64,000 nucleotides of DNA from Mycoplasmopsis caviae (GCF_024498215.1 NZ_CP101806.1:372001-436000); one strand, 5' to 3'; numbered from the stretch's first letter, positions 25,474 through 35,836 are shown. Numbers and translations: made by a program. The notes: a model not told the origin generated them from the letters alone.

Positions 25474-25605
25474 AATTTAAATTCTCCTTTTTAAAATAAT
25501 AATTGAAACCTAAAAATGGACAAAATAAAAGATAAAAACAGGGTGGACAAAATAAAATAAAACCATTACTTGCATAATTTAAGACTAAAAAAATTAATTT
25601 CATAA

Positions 25606-25611
25606 TATAAT
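25606..25611 (+). promoter_or_regulatory. -10 box for ecfA1, leaderless spacing
   Basis: TATAAT ends 9 nt before the ATG of ecfA1 and no Shine-Dalgarno sequence is present. The mRNA would start at or within a few bases of the start codon. Confidence 0.5.
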
Positions 25612-25620
25612 ATTTCTATT

Positions 25621-26418
25621 ATGATTAAAGTACAAGATATAGTATTTTCTTATCCAGAAGCTAAAACAAAAGCTCTTAACGGGCTTAATTTTACTATACC
25701 TGATGGAAAATATGTTGCTATATTAGGCCATAATGGTTCAGGCAAGAGTACTTTTAGTAAATTACTTGTTGCTTTGTACAAACCATCTTCTGGTTCAATT
25801 GAAATAAATGGAACTGTAATTTCAAAAAAAACAATTAGAGAAATTAGAAAAAAAATTGGAATAATTTTTCAAAATCCCGATAACCAATTTGTGGGTGCAA
25901 GTGTTGAAGACGATATTGCTTTTGGACTTGAAAATCAACAAGTTCCTCAAAAAGATATGAAATCAATAATTGAAAATCTAGCTGAAAAAGTTGATATGAA
26001 AGATTACTTGACAAGAGAGCCTCAATTTCTTTCTGGTGGTCAAAAACAAAGAGTTGCTATTGCTTCTGTTTTAGCATTAAACCCTGAAATAATAATTTTT
26101 GATGAAGTTACATCAATGCTTGATCCAAAAGGTAAAAACAAAGTGCTTAAAATTATTAAGGAAATTCAAAAAACAAGAGAAAAAACCTTAATTTCAATTA
26201 CACATGATATGGATGAAGCTATTCAGGCCGATTATTGTTTAGTGTTTTCTAAGGGTCAAGTTGTGGCAAACGGTTCCCCAAAGGAGATTTTGAGAAATAA
26301 AAAAATTATTGAGCTAGCAAAAATAGATTCGCCTTTTATTTATAAACTTAGTGAAAAAATAGATAATATTGAACCTACATATGATGAAGAGGAGTTGTTA
26401 AATCAATTATGCAAATAA
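25621..26418 (+). CDS. ecfA1: ECF transporter ATPase A1
   Basis: 265 residues. One of two ATPases of the energy-coupling module that powers vitamin or metal uptake with exchangeable S components. Walker [10 protein letters not shown] (residues ~38-46), Q-loop FQNPDNQF, signature [10 protein letters not shown] and Walker [13 protein letters not shown] are all present. The stop overlaps ecfA2 by 10 nt. No S-component gene is adjacent, so substrates are supplied from elsewhere in the genome. Confidence 0.95.
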   Translation: MIKVQDIVFSYPEAKTKALNGLNFTIPDGKYVAILGHNGSGKSTFSKLLVALYKPSSGSIEINGTVISKKTIREIRKKIGIIFQNPDNQFVGASVEDDIAFGLENQQVPQKDMKSIIENLAEKVDMKDYLTREPQFLSGGQKQRVAIASVLALNPEIIIFDEVTSMLDPKGKNKVLKIIKEIQKTREKTLISITHDMDEAIQADYCLVFSKGQVVANGSPKEILRNKKIIELAKIDSPFIYKLSEKIDNIEPTYDEEELLNQLCK

Positions 26419-27320
26419 AAGTAAAAGATTTAGAGCATATTTTTAGTCGTAGAACGCCAATGGAATTCAAAGCATTAAATGGTGTAAATGCAACAATTAA
26501 TCAGGGCGAATATATAGGAATTATTGGTCAAACCGGTTCAGGCAAAACAACATTTATAGAACATTTAAATGCTCTTATTTTGCCTTGAGGTGGTTCAATT
26601 GAATGAATTTTTGAAAATGAGAAAAAAGACAAAAAAACAGGTAAGAGTGAAAAATTTATTGATTCTTATATAGTTCAAAAAAAACAAAAAAAAGTTAAAA
26701 AAGCTAAGGATATTAGAAAAAGGGTTGGAATTGTTTTTCAATTTGCTGAGTATCAATTATTTGAATCGACTATTAGAGATGATATTGCTTTTGGTCCTAG
26801 AAGTTTCGGCGTTCCAAAAACAGAAGCATACGAGAGAGCTAGTGAATATCTTAAATTGGTTGGTCTTGATGAATCATATTTAAATAAGTCCCCTTTTGGC
26901 CTTAGTGGTGGTCAAAAAAGAAGAGTTGCACTAGCTGGTATTTTAGCAATGGAACCGGACATATTAATTGCTGATGAACCTACTGCTGGATTAGATCCAG
27001 TTGGTGTTAGGGAAATATTAGATATATTTGATAAGTTACATAAAAAAGGAAAAACCATTATTATTGTTACACATGATTTAGATAATGTTTTAGAAGCAAC
27101 AAAAAGAGTAATGATTTTTAAAAATGGCAAAATTGTTAAGGACGGCGACACATACGAGATTTTAAGAAATACAGAATTTCTAAGGGAAAATAATATGGAA
27201 CCACCTAAATTATTAGATTTTGTTTCAAAATTAGAAACAAGAGGAATTAAGGTTCCAAAGGTAACTTCAATAGATGACCTTGCCCAATTTCTTAATCAGA
27301 GAATGAAAGGAGGTGTTTAA
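26409..27320 (+). CDS. ecfA2: ECF transporter ATPase A2
   Basis: 303 residues with two UGA Trp codons near residues 60-66. Walker [10 protein letters not shown], signature [10 protein letters not shown] and Walker [13 protein letters not shown] are intact. A Lys-rich insertion of about 35 residues (around positions 70-100) separates Walker A from the Q-loop FQFAEYQLF; it is longer than in most relatives. It overlaps both neighbours: 10 nt with ecfA1 and one base with ecfT. Confidence 0.95.
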
Positions 27321-28198
27321 TGAAGTCTCCTATTGGTCGTTATTATCCACATGAGACATTAATTCATAAGCTTGATCCAAGATTAAAGTTAATTATTAAT
27401 ATAATTTATATAGTTCTAACATTTTTTGTAAACTATTTTATTTCACTTGTGATACTTCTAGTACCATTATTAATAGCTTTTGTTATTGGTTCAAGAAGAA
27501 TATATCCACTGTTTAAATTAATGATTATGCCATTAATAATTGGATTTTTTATTCTTTTTGTAAATATTTATACAATGAAGATGCCACCTGGTTCACTTGA
27601 AGATTTAAACTATACTCGAATAATTCCTTGAGGAGGTCATAGCAAGTATGCCCTTACATTAGAAGCATTAGCAAGAACAGGTGCATTAATCATAAGAATT
27701 TACATAATGATTATGATTACAACATTACCATTAATCACAACTAAACCGATATTACTTACAAAAGCACTTGAAGATTTAATGTTTCCATTTAAATTATTGT
27801 TTATTCCAACTCATATCATTGCAATGATTGTTTCAATAGCTTTAAGGTTTATACCTACTCTTTTTGAAGAAGCTCAAAGAATAATGAAAGCTCAAGCTAG
27901 CCGCGGCGTGGATTTCAAAAATGGTAAGATAAAAGAAAAAGTAAAATCATTTACTACATTAATAATTCCTTTATTTGTTACTTCGTTTGCAAAAGCAGAA
28001 GATTTATCCAATGCCATGGAAACGAGAGGATATGATCCATATGCAAAAAGAACAAAATATCGTAAATTAAGAATTAAATGAATAGACATCTTATTCTTAA
28101 TTTTAACAATTGGACTTATTTTGTTTATTGCTTTTGGTCAAAGCGAAAGGTTCGACTTTCTTCCTTATTGATATAAGTTTACATATTTTAAATATTAA
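27320..28198 (+). CDS. ecfT: ECF transporter membrane coupling protein EcfT
   Basis: 292 residues, with N-terminal YYPHETLIHKLDPRLKL, about six transmembrane helices and two cytoplasmic coupling-helix motifs. These are QASRGVDF (residues ~192-199) and ETRGYDPYAKRTKY (~234-247), which dock onto the two ATPases. UGA encodes Trp at several sites including IKWIDILF. The start codon overlaps the ecfA2 stop (taATG). Confidence 0.95.
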
Positions 28199-28214
28199 TT
28201 TACTAAATTTTATA

Positions 28215-28260
28215 ATGACCTTAAACCATATTTTGGTAAAATGGTCATTTTTATTTTTTT
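28215..28260 (+). terminator. Terminator of the ecf operon
   Basis: atgacc (28215-28220) pairs with ggtcat (28243-28248), with a further inner pair accat / tggt, followed by T-rich sequence. Confidence 0.75.
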
Positions 28261-28409
28261 AAAAACAGATATGTGTTAAATTGATATTAGCTTGTTTCAA
28301 CAAGTACTATAAAACAGTACTTTTAGTAAATTAGCAATTTTTTAAATTTAAAAACAATGTTAAAAAATGATAAAATTAATTAGTAAATTAAATGAGTAAG
28401 GAATATAGA

Positions 28410-29255
28410 ATGAGTAAAAAAAGAATAGTATTTGCTTTCGATTTAGACGGGACATTATTAACTGATGGTGTAAATGCTCACCCAGAAACACAAGATGCCA
28501 TCATAAAGTCATATAATCAAGGACACGCCAACATAATTTGTACTGGGCGTGGTTTGCAAAAAACTCTGCCATTATTAAAAACAATTAAAGGTATTAATTA
28601 TTTTGTTTGTTCTAATGGGGCGCTTTTTTACGATGTTGAAAAGGATTATTATAGAGTATTAGGTGAGGTTGACAAATCGATTTTTAATGAATTATTTGAT
28701 TATGCTAATACAAATAATTTAATTTTAACAATTGATACTCCTGACTTTAATGGTTCTTGATCTAAAAATAGTGATAAAAATATACTACCAGAATGAGTTA
28801 GCAAACAAAACAAATTAAGTGATAAAAATCCACATTTTTTAAAACCCTTATCAGCATTAACTAGTGTATTAAATAATCCTGAAAGTAAAATTACTCAAAT
28901 GGCAATTAGAAATCCACTCGATAGTGCTCAAGAAACTACTAAACACTTTCAAGGAAGATTAAAAGGTAAACAAAAAGTCTTTCTAACCAATTCAATTTAT
29001 ACTGATGTTAATCCATTACATACAACAAAGTGATATGGTCTAAAGACTCTACTTGATTACTTAAAAATTGACACACATGAACTATACTGTTTTGGAGACA
29101 GTGGCAATGACATTGAAATGCTTCAAAATGCTCACATTGGCTATGCTATGGGAAATGGAACCAATGATGCAAAATTAGCAGCAGATAAAATTATAGGTTC
29201 AAATTTGACAGGAGCAATAGGTCAAGTAATTAATGAAATTCTTGAAAAAAATTAA
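28410..29255 (+). CDS. Cof-type HAD-family hydrolase
   Basis: 281 residues, probably a sugar-phosphate or related phosphatase. Motif I FAFDLDGTLLTDG, motif II ICTGRG and the motif III/IV block CFGDSGNDIEML are complete. The ATG at 28410 is preferred over the one at 28392 because aagga lies 8 nt before it. The last bases overlap the stop of the convergent dprA gene. Substrate cannot be told from sequence. Confidence 0.88.
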
Positions 29256-29983
29256 TAATATTGAACTTCTGCGATTTGAGTTATTAAGTTGGCTCCATTT
29301 TTAATTAAAATGTTATTACCATCATCATAACTCAATCCTGGATAACAATATACTTCCTTGTTATTATTTGCAAAAGCAGTCGCGAGATTCAAAATGCCTG
29401 AATCATTTTTGCTACTATATATGATAAGAAATTCACTTAACATAGACATCAATATATTTCTTTCTTTAAATCTAAATAATTTTGCATGCGTATGTGGTGG
29501 ATATTGACTAATATACAATTCATTTTCTAAATTATGTGTTTCCTTTAAATAATTGAATCCATATGGCAAAATATGGACTATTCCTTTTTTATTCTCTCTG
29601 TATATGTCAACAAATTTTTGGTCCAAATTCTTAAAGTCGTTAGTAATTAGTACAAAGTTTTCTAGCATTGCATTTTGTGATTTCTTGATATTAAGATCAA
29701 CAAGTGGGGATTGAATATCACCTGTTAAGCACACTGATTTCTTATTTAACAATTCAATATTGCCCTTGTAAAATAAAACATGTGGCAAGTATCTATATTG
29801 TTTTAAAGATTCAGGATAATTATAATCTAGTGCACAAATATATTTTATGTCCTTTTCTTCTAGTTCTTTTAGTACTGAATCAATTTCATCCTGTGAAATT
29901 TTTTTATTACTTTTTAAAAACTTATATATCTCAAAGACATTTCCTTCAAATTTATAACTTAAATAAACTAATAATGGATTCAT
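29252..29983 (-). CDS. dprA: DNA processing protein DprA (Smf)
   Basis: 243 residues. DprA loads RecA on incoming single-stranded DNA. An N-terminal helical region is followed by a Rossmann-like fold. Recognisable blocks are YPESLKQYRYLPHVLFYKGN, FRFKERNILMSMLSEFLIIYSS, SGILNLATAFANNNKEVYCY and the C-terminal NNILIKNGANLI. The canonical G-(S/A)-R motif after the first strand is replaced by VCLTGDIQSP, so this is a divergent, short mollicute version. The start has aaggagg upstream. Confidence 0.85.
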   Translation of the reverse strand: MNPLLVYLSYKFEGNVFEIYKFLKSNKKISQDEIDSVLKELEEKDIKYICALDYNYPESLKQYRYLPHVLFYKGNIELLNKKSVCLTGDIQSPLVDLNIKKSQNAMLENFVLITNDFKNLDQKFVDIYRENKKGIVHILPYGFNYLKETHNLENELYISQYPPHTHAKLFRFKERNILMSMLSEFLIIYSSKNDSGILNLATAFANNNKEVYCYPGLSYDDGNNILIKNGANLITQIAEVQYY

Positions 29984-30119
29984 ATTTCCTCCTTATATTT
30001 ACCTAGCCATTTTTTTAATAAAAAAAGCAAAAAAATTTTTTTATTTTCAATAATGTGGAAATGTTTCACTATTTTTCCCAAAAGGTACATTAAAGCAAGA
30101 AAAAAGATAAAATTTTAAC

Positions 30120-30154
30120 ATGGGAATTTTTCCCATTAATGTTTAATAAACATT
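30120..30154. promoter_or_regulatory. Palindromes upstream of the first adh gene
   Basis: Two palindromes lie in tandem: atgggaa-ttt-ttcccat (30120-30136) and aatgttta-a-taaacatt (30138-30154). The second is repeated exactly, at the same distance from the ATG, in front of the second adh gene, so it is a candidate operator. The first is not conserved there. The regulator is unknown. Confidence 0.5.
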
Positions 30155-30190
30155 ATTTAATTACTATTTATTTTTAAGGAGATAGATTTT

Positions 30191-31255
30191 ATGGCAAAAA
30201 CAATGAAGGCTTTTGTTGTTGATAAACCAAAACAATGAAGTATTAAGGAAGTCGCAATCCCTACACCTGGACCTAAACAAGTTCTTATTCGTATGGAAAC
30301 TTCTGGAGTATGTCACACTGACTTACACGCTGCAAATTATGATTGATTAGTTGAACCTAAATACCCATTAATTCCAGGGCATGAAGGTATTGGTATTGTT
30401 GAAAAATTAGGACCTGGATGTACACGTCTTAAAAAAGGTGACAGAGTTTGTTTAGCTTGATTACATGACGCATGTGGTTCTTGTGAGTGATGTTTGCAAG
30501 GTGAAGAAACACTTTGTCCTAAGCAAAATATGTCAGCATATACATTTGATGGTTCATTTGCTGAATATGCAATTGGGCACGAAGATTATGTAGGAATTGT
30601 TCCTGATGGATTAGATATCATATCTGGTGCACCTATCGTGTGTGCTGGTGTTACAACCTATAAAGCTATTAAAAGAGCTAAAGCTCGTCCAGGATACTGA
30701 ATGGCTGTTATCGGTGTTGGTGGACTTGGACAATTAGCAATCCAATATGCTAAAGCAATGGGATATAGACCAATTGGTATTGACCTAAGTGATGAAAAAT
30801 GTGAATTAGCAATTAAATCAGGTGCTGAATTTGCATTCAACTCAAAGAAGGATCCAGACTTTATTAAAAAGTTGATTGAAAAGACTGGCGGTGGAGCACA
30901 TGCTGTAATTAACACCTCTGTTGCCACAATTGCTGGTGAACAAGGTATGGAAATGCTTCGCCGTGGAGGACGTCAAATTTTAGTTGGTCTTCCATCAAAA
31001 GACAAACTTGGTAAAGACAATGTTGGTGTTTCTGTATTTTGAACAGTATTATTCCAAAGAGAATTAGCTGGATCAATTGTTGGTACAAGACTTGATTTAC
31101 AAGAATCACTTCAATATGCAGCAGAAGGTAAAGTTAAATCAGAAGTTACAAGAGTTATTAAACTTGAAGAAGTTCCTGAGGTTTTTGACAAACTACAAAA
31201 AGGTGAATTCCTTGGTCGTGCCGTTATTGACTTTGGTTACAGAGGTAAAAAATAA
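30191..31255 (+). CDS. Zinc-dependent alcohol dehydrogenase, copy 1
   Basis: 354 residues with six UGA Trp codons. Family MDR / AdhP: oxidises alcohols or reduces aldehydes with NAD(H). Catalytic zinc ligands are in [11 protein letters not shown] and [10 protein letters not shown]. The structural zinc site is four Cys ([15 protein letters not shown]), and the Rossmann glycine motif is [16 protein letters not shown] strong aaggag site precedes the ATG. It has its own terminator. It is a tandem duplicate of the gene at 33687. Confidence 0.93.
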
Positions 31256-31271
31256 AATCTGCCTAAATTCT

Positions 31272-31305
31272 AACAAGATCATTTTCAAATGATCTTGTTT
31301 TCTTT
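31272..31305 (+). terminator. Terminator of adh copy 1
   Basis: aacaagatca (31272-31281) pairs with tgatcttgtt (31290-31299), followed by T-rich sequence. Confidence 0.85.
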
Positions 31306-31400
31306 TACTAATCATAATTAAATAAATATGAAGCTTAAAATATTTTCAAATCCAAACTCAAAAACAGTTTTATTTTTCTTAAAAAGAAAAAAGTCTGATA

Positions 31401-31856
31401 ATTTTCTTCTATTTTGTCCAATTTTTAAGGTTGTAAAAATTATAGCCAAAACACATAAAAGTTTGGCTATTTTTTAACTAAAACAGCAAAAAATGTGTTA
31501 TTTTTTTGTTTTTGTGTGTACAACATTAAGGTTTACCGCATTTTTTAAATGTTAAATTACATTTTTTAAAATTTTGCATATTAAAACATACAACATCATT
31601 AAGAAGTTGCTTTTAATTAATTCATTTTGTCTTCAATCCTAAAGTTTTTTCATAACTTTTGGGGATTGACATCATTTGTTAATTTCTTTTAAATATTCTT
31701 CAATCAACAAATAAATTGTTGATTGAAATAAAAATAACTTATTTAATAAGTATTGAGCCGTTGGCTCTTATTAAGACCTGTCGGTCTTAAGAAGCAAAAC
31801 TTCTTTTGTCTTGCTAGACAGGCTTTCTTCTTTTTAAAAAGAAGAAACAAGAAAAA
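31401..31856 (-). ncRNA. Hairpin-rich 3' tail of IS1202-like copy C
   Basis: Non-coding tail of the element on the minus strand, with the same series of stem-loops as copies A, B and D. Confidence 0.3.
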
Positions 31857-31857
31857 C

Positions 31858-33469
31858 TTACTTAAATGATTTGTAATTAGCGTCAATAAATTCCTTCATT
31901 TCTTTTGTAATATCATTTAACTTTTCAAGATTTTCACTTAATAGTTTTTTAATAAATTCAATGTCTTTATTGTTTGGGTTTGCAGAATTCTTAAATATAT
32001 TTTCAAGTTTTTCAAATGTACTGGATGTTCATGTTCTATTATGAAGCATGGTTTTAATTGTAGCTCTTACACCTTGATGTTGTGGATCAAGATTTTTTGA
32101 TATTGCATATACATCGATTGCGCTCAATTCGTTTCCTTTCGGTACTCTGGCTTCATATTTTCTTTTCCCTCAACAAAGAATAATTTATTTTCAGGAGTTA
32201 CCATGCTTTGCCTCTCCACTTTCAAACATAGAAACCCTAGCGCCATTATTATCAAATGGAGCAAGATATTTGTTGTCATATCTCACAGTATGATTAACTA
32301 TTTTTCTTTTAATTACAAGATTCATCTCTTCTTCAAAAATTTCAGTATTTGGCTTTCTAAAAACATTTGATTTTTTACTTACTGCTTCGGCCTTTTTAAA
32401 TTGTTTGTTGTATTCATCAATTAAAAGTTCAATTTTTCCCAAAAAGTCTTCAAAACAGTTGATTCCGTTTGTATGAAAGAATGTTCCTATTCATCTTTGT
32501 AATGTTCAAAATGATCTTTCAACATTTGGTTTTGCCTTTGGATTGTCGCTTGTTATAAGTTCAATTCCTCTTGCATTTAGCGCTTCTTCCATACTTGTTC
32601 TTGTACTATCTGAACCTCAAAAGTTCTTCTTCTATCCGTTATTATTACTTGTGGAATGCCATACCTTTTAAATAATTGTGTTAGAAGATTTTGATATCCA
32701 ATTGTTGTTTCCTCAATGTCAATTCAGATTGCTAACAAACTTTTTGTTGCCGCATCAACAACGATTATAAATATGGTACTTCTTACTTTCTCCAAAAAGA
32801 TGAAGTGGTGTTGCATCAATTTCAATAATTTGCCCAAAATCATAGTCAGAACTTTTATTTTGGTAAACACCTTTTAATGGATTTTTATTTAGAATTTTTT
32901 CATAAATTTTAATAAACTGTGCCTCGATTTTAGAAATATCTTGACCGTTTTCTAAAAACATTCTTCTTCTCTTAGCTCATTTTTTTACTTTTCTCGTTGC
33001 ATATGAACTGCAATAACCAAGTCTAAGCATTCTTTTATAAAAGGTAGTGAAAGGCAACAATTTTTTTTCATCATTAGTAAGCTCATTATTGTAAAAATGC
33101 AACAAGGCTACACTAAGATCACCTTTTGATATTTTCTCAATATGTTCCACTAATTCATAATATCTATTAGTTAAATCAATAATAACTGAATCACTTACTT
33201 TCACACCCCTAAGTTTATTTTTATTACCATGTGATATACTGATTGCATCTTGGTTATTTGTAGATGCAATCAATATTTGATTTCTATATCTTTTAATTGT
33301 TTTTGTTGATGTTCTACAACCCAATTTTCCTAATATTTTTGATATTTCGGCATTTGGTCTATTTCAATATTGTTGAATTTTTTAAATCTAAAATTTTTTT
33401 ATCTTCATAATCAGTTGTTTTACCTGTATCAACTGCTTGAAATCTGGTTTTAATTACAAGATTTTCCAT
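31858..33469 (-). pseudogene. IS1202-like transposase, copy C, frameshifted
   Basis: The best-preserved N-terminal half. It is open from about 33354 to 32755, including NELTNDEKKLLPFTTFYKR and, through a UGA Trp, RRRMFLENGQD. That stretch shows the correct reading at sites altered in other copies. Lesions: A/T runs near 33380-33410, aatcgttgttg in place of aatgctgttg (about 32760), a missing A near 32620, gcaaagcatgg near 32203, and the shared break after EYRK. Confidence 0.75.
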
Positions 33470-33633
33470 AATTTAAATTCTCCTTTTTAAAAAATAATTG
33501 AAACCTAAAAATGGACAAAATAAAAGATAAAAACAGGGTGGACAAAATAAAATAAAACCATTATTATTTTTCTTAAAAAGAAAAAAGTCTTTAGAAAACT
33601 ATAAAATTAAATTGTAGGGTATTTTTCCTTACT

Positions 33634-33650
33634 AATGTTTAATAAACATT
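33634..33650. promoter_or_regulatory. 17-bp palindrome upstream of the second adh gene
   Basis: aatgttta-a-taaacatt lies 36 nt before the ATG, identical in sequence and spacing to 30138-30154. Sequence from here to about 80 nt inside the gene is nearly identical between the two adh copies, so shared ancestry alone could explain it. Operator function is an inference. Confidence 0.5.
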
Positions 33651-33686
33651 ATTTAATTACTATTTATTTTTAAGGAGATAGATTTT

Positions 33687-34751
33687 ATGGCAAAAACAAT
33701 GAAGGCTTTTGTTGTTGATAAACCAAAACAATGAAGTATTAAGGAAGTCGCAATTCCTACACCAGGACCAAAACATGTACTTATTCGTATGGAAACTTCA
33801 GGTATATGTCACTCAGACTTACATGCTGCAAATGCTGATTGATTAGTTCAACCTAAATATCCATTAATTCCAGGCCATGAAGGTATTGGCATTGTTGAGA
33901 AATTAGGACCTGGATGTACACGTCTTAAAAAAGGCGACAGAGTTTGTTTTGCTTGTTTCCACGAGGCTTGTGGTTCATGTGAGTTTTGTCTACAAGGTGA
34001 AGAAACACTTTGTCCTAAACAAAATTTAACTGGTTTTACAGTTGATGGCTCATTTGCTGAATATGGTATTGGGCATGAAGACTATGTTGGAATAATACCT
34101 GAAGGTTTTGATTTAGTATCAGGTGCTCCAATTGGTTGTGCTGGTGTTACAACATATAAAGCAATTAAGAGATCTAATGCGCGTGCTGGCCAATGAGTTG
34201 CTGTTATTGGTGTTGGTGGTTTAGGTCAAGTAGCTATTCAATTTGCAAAAGCGATGGGTTACAAACCAATTGGTATTGATCTTAGTGATGAAAAATGTGA
34301 ATTAGCTATCAAATCAGGTGCTGAATTTGCATTCAATTCAAAGAAGGATCCAGACTTTATTAAAAAGTTGATTGAAAAGACTGGCGGTGGAGCACATGCT
34401 GTAATTAACACATCTGTTGCCACAATTGCTGGTGAACAAGGTATGGAAATGCTTCGCCGTGGTGGACGTCAAGTTTTAGTTGGTCTTCCTCCTACGGACC
34501 AATTAGGCAAAGATAATGTTGGTGTTTCTGTGTTCTGGACAGTTTTATTTGAAAAAGAACTTGTTGGCTCAATCATTGGTACAAGACTTGACTTGCAAGA
34601 AGCTATTCAATATGCTCTTGAAGGAAAAATTAAATCTGAAATTACCAAAGTTATAAAACTTGAAGAAGTTCCTGAAGTTTTTGACAAACTACAAAAAGGT
34701 GAATTCCTTGGTCGTGCTGTTATTGACTTTGGTTACAGAGGCAAAAAATAG
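33687..34751 (+). CDS. Zinc-dependent alcohol dehydrogenase, copy 2
   Basis: 354 residues, same family and motifs as copy 1 ([51 protein letters not shown]). The two proteins differ in the substrate-side loop: FACFHEACGSCEFC here against [14 protein letters not shown] in copy 1, and NLTGFTVDG against NMSAYTFDG. Substrate preference may therefore differ. Nucleotide identity is patchy. It has its own ribosome-binding site and terminator. Confidence 0.93.
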
Positions 34752-34766
34752 AATTACTATAATTTT

Positions 34767-34793
34767 AGCAAGATCATAAGATCTTGCTTTTTA
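34767..34793 (+). terminator. Terminator of adh copy 2
   Basis: agcaagatc (34767-34775) pairs with gatcttgct (34780-34788), followed by T. Confidence 0.85.
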
Positions 34794-34827
34794 CTAATTA
34801 CACTGTTTTATACGTAAATAATAAAAA

Positions 34828-34851
34828 TTGCACATTAGTTACAATGTGCAA
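34828..34851 (-). terminator. Terminator of the rplU-rpmA operon
   Basis: ttgcacatt (34828-34836) pairs with aatgtgcaa (34843-34851). On the minus strand it is followed by a T run, as expected for the ribosomal-protein operon that ends at 34862. Confidence 0.75.
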
Positions 34852-34861
34852 ATATTTGATA

Positions 34862-35296
34862 TTACTTAACTGATTTTTTAGCTGAACTAACTTTTTTAGT
34901 TGTTGCAGGTTTTTTTGTAGCACCAGTTTTTTTAGCAACTGTTGTTTTTGATGTTGAGGTTTTTTTAGTAGATGTTTTTGGTTTAACTTCTTTCTTATCT
35001 TCAACTTTTTTAGCAACAACAGGTTTTGAAAGAGAATTTGAAACTCTTTCTGGATATACAGAGGCATATGTTCTGTTTCTTCTTGTTTCAAATTTTACAT
35101 ATCCAGTAATTAAAGCAAATAATGTATCATCATTTCCACGCCCACAATTTGTACCTGGAAAAATCTTTGTACCACGTTGTCTAAAGATAATTGATCCAGC
35201 TGTACAGAATTGACCGTCACCTAATTTAATACCTAGTCTTTGACCACGAGAGTCACGACCATTACGGGTTGAACCACCGGCTTTCGTATGTGCCAT
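34862..35296 (-). CDS. rpmA: 50S ribosomal protein L27 with long basic C-terminal tail
   Basis: 144 residues; L27 is usually about 85-95. Residues 1-~85 are normal L27 ([40 protein letters not shown]), which sits near the peptidyl-transferase centre. Residues ~90-144 are a repetitive Lys/Thr/Ser/Ala tail ([33 protein letters not shown]), resembling histone H1-like tails. The cleavable N-terminal extension of most Firmicutes L27 is absent, and so is a Prp protease gene between rplU and rpmA. Confidence 0.93.
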   Translation of the reverse strand: MAHTKAGGSTRNGRDSRGQRLGIKLGDGQFCTAGSIIFRQRGTKIFPGTNCGRGNDDTLFALITGYVKFETRRNRTYASVYPERVSNSLSKPVVAKKVEDKKEVKPKTSTKKTSTSKTTVAKKTGATKKPATTKKVSSAKKSVK

Positions 35297-35306
35297 TTTT
35301 TAAGTC

Positions 35307-35606
35307 CTATCCTACTATTTTAGTAATTTCTACACGTGTGTAAGGTTGACGGTGTCCTAATTTTCTCTTGTGAGTTGATTTAGGATTATGACGATATACA
35401 ACTATTTTTTTTGCTTTGCCTTGTTTTTGGATTTTGCCAGTAACTTTGGCTCCTTTAAGATATGGTTTACCAATTTTGTTGTCAACTAGTAAAACTTTGT
35501 CAAAGTCAACGGTTGAACCTTCTTTACCTTCTATTTTTTCAATAAAGATTGTTTGACCCTCTTTAACTAAAATTTGTTTGCCCCCTGTTTCGATAATAGC
35601 AATCAT
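35307..35606 (-). CDS. rplU: 50S ribosomal protein L21
   Basis: 99 residues, IIETGGKQILVKEGQ at the N-terminus and the basic loop YRHNPKSTHKRKLGHRQPYT near the C-terminus, as in the L21 family. It is followed 10 nt later by rpmA; the usual intervening prp gene is missing. An aggagg site precedes the ATG. Confidence 0.95.
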   Translation of the reverse strand: MIAIIETGGKQILVKEGQTIFIEKIEGKEGSTVDFDKVLLVDNKIGKPYLKGAKVTGKIQKQGKAKKIVVYRHNPKSTHKRKLGHRQPYTRVEITKIVG

Positions 35607-35702
35607 GCTATACCTCCTGAATTTTGTGGCTCATCTTTGAGGTGGCTATATTTAGCTCTTAAACCTGTTTAGAATGGTTACAAAAGTAACAAAGTAATTA
35701 TA
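35607..35702 (-). promoter_or_regulatory. rplU leader and promoter
   Basis: TATAAT (complement of 35697-35702) marks a promoter about 90 nt before rplU. The leader carries short inverted segments around gccacctcaaagatgagcc and could be an L21-type autoregulatory leader, but I cannot confirm a match. IS1202-like copy D lies only 40 bp upstream. Confidence 0.4.
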
Positions 35703-35836
35703 TATCAAAATTAATTTTTTTAGCATAAATTATAAGTCATGTAATGGTTTTATTTTATTTTGTCCACCCTGTTTTTATCTTTTATTTTGTCCATTTTTAG
35801 GTTTCAATTATTATTTTAAAAAGGAGAATTTAAATT

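Larger units (their letters stand above)
23400..25568 (-). mobile_element. IS1202-like insertion sequence, copy B
   Basis: Inverted orientation relative to copy A. It is flanked by a 26-bp direct repeat (cttgcataatttaagact...) at 23374-23399 and 25569-25594, which fixes both ends. It is inserted between rplQ and ecfA1, genes that are usually adjacent in Firmicutes, and leaves an intact TATAAT promoter for ecfA1 on its right side. Confidence 0.88.
31396..33563 (-). mobile_element. IS1202-like insertion sequence, copy C
   Basis: Flanked by a 26-bp direct repeat (ttatttttcttaaaaagaaa...) ending at 31395 and starting again at 33564. It is inserted in the spacer between the two tandem adh genes. 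It has the same orientation as copy B and is opposite to copy D. Confidence 0.88.

Noticed and set aside
17592-34751. Apparent stop codons (UGA) splitting secY, map, ecfT, both adh genes and others
   Set aside because: In code 4 UGA is Trp; every such site restores a conserved Trp-compatible position and a full-length protein.
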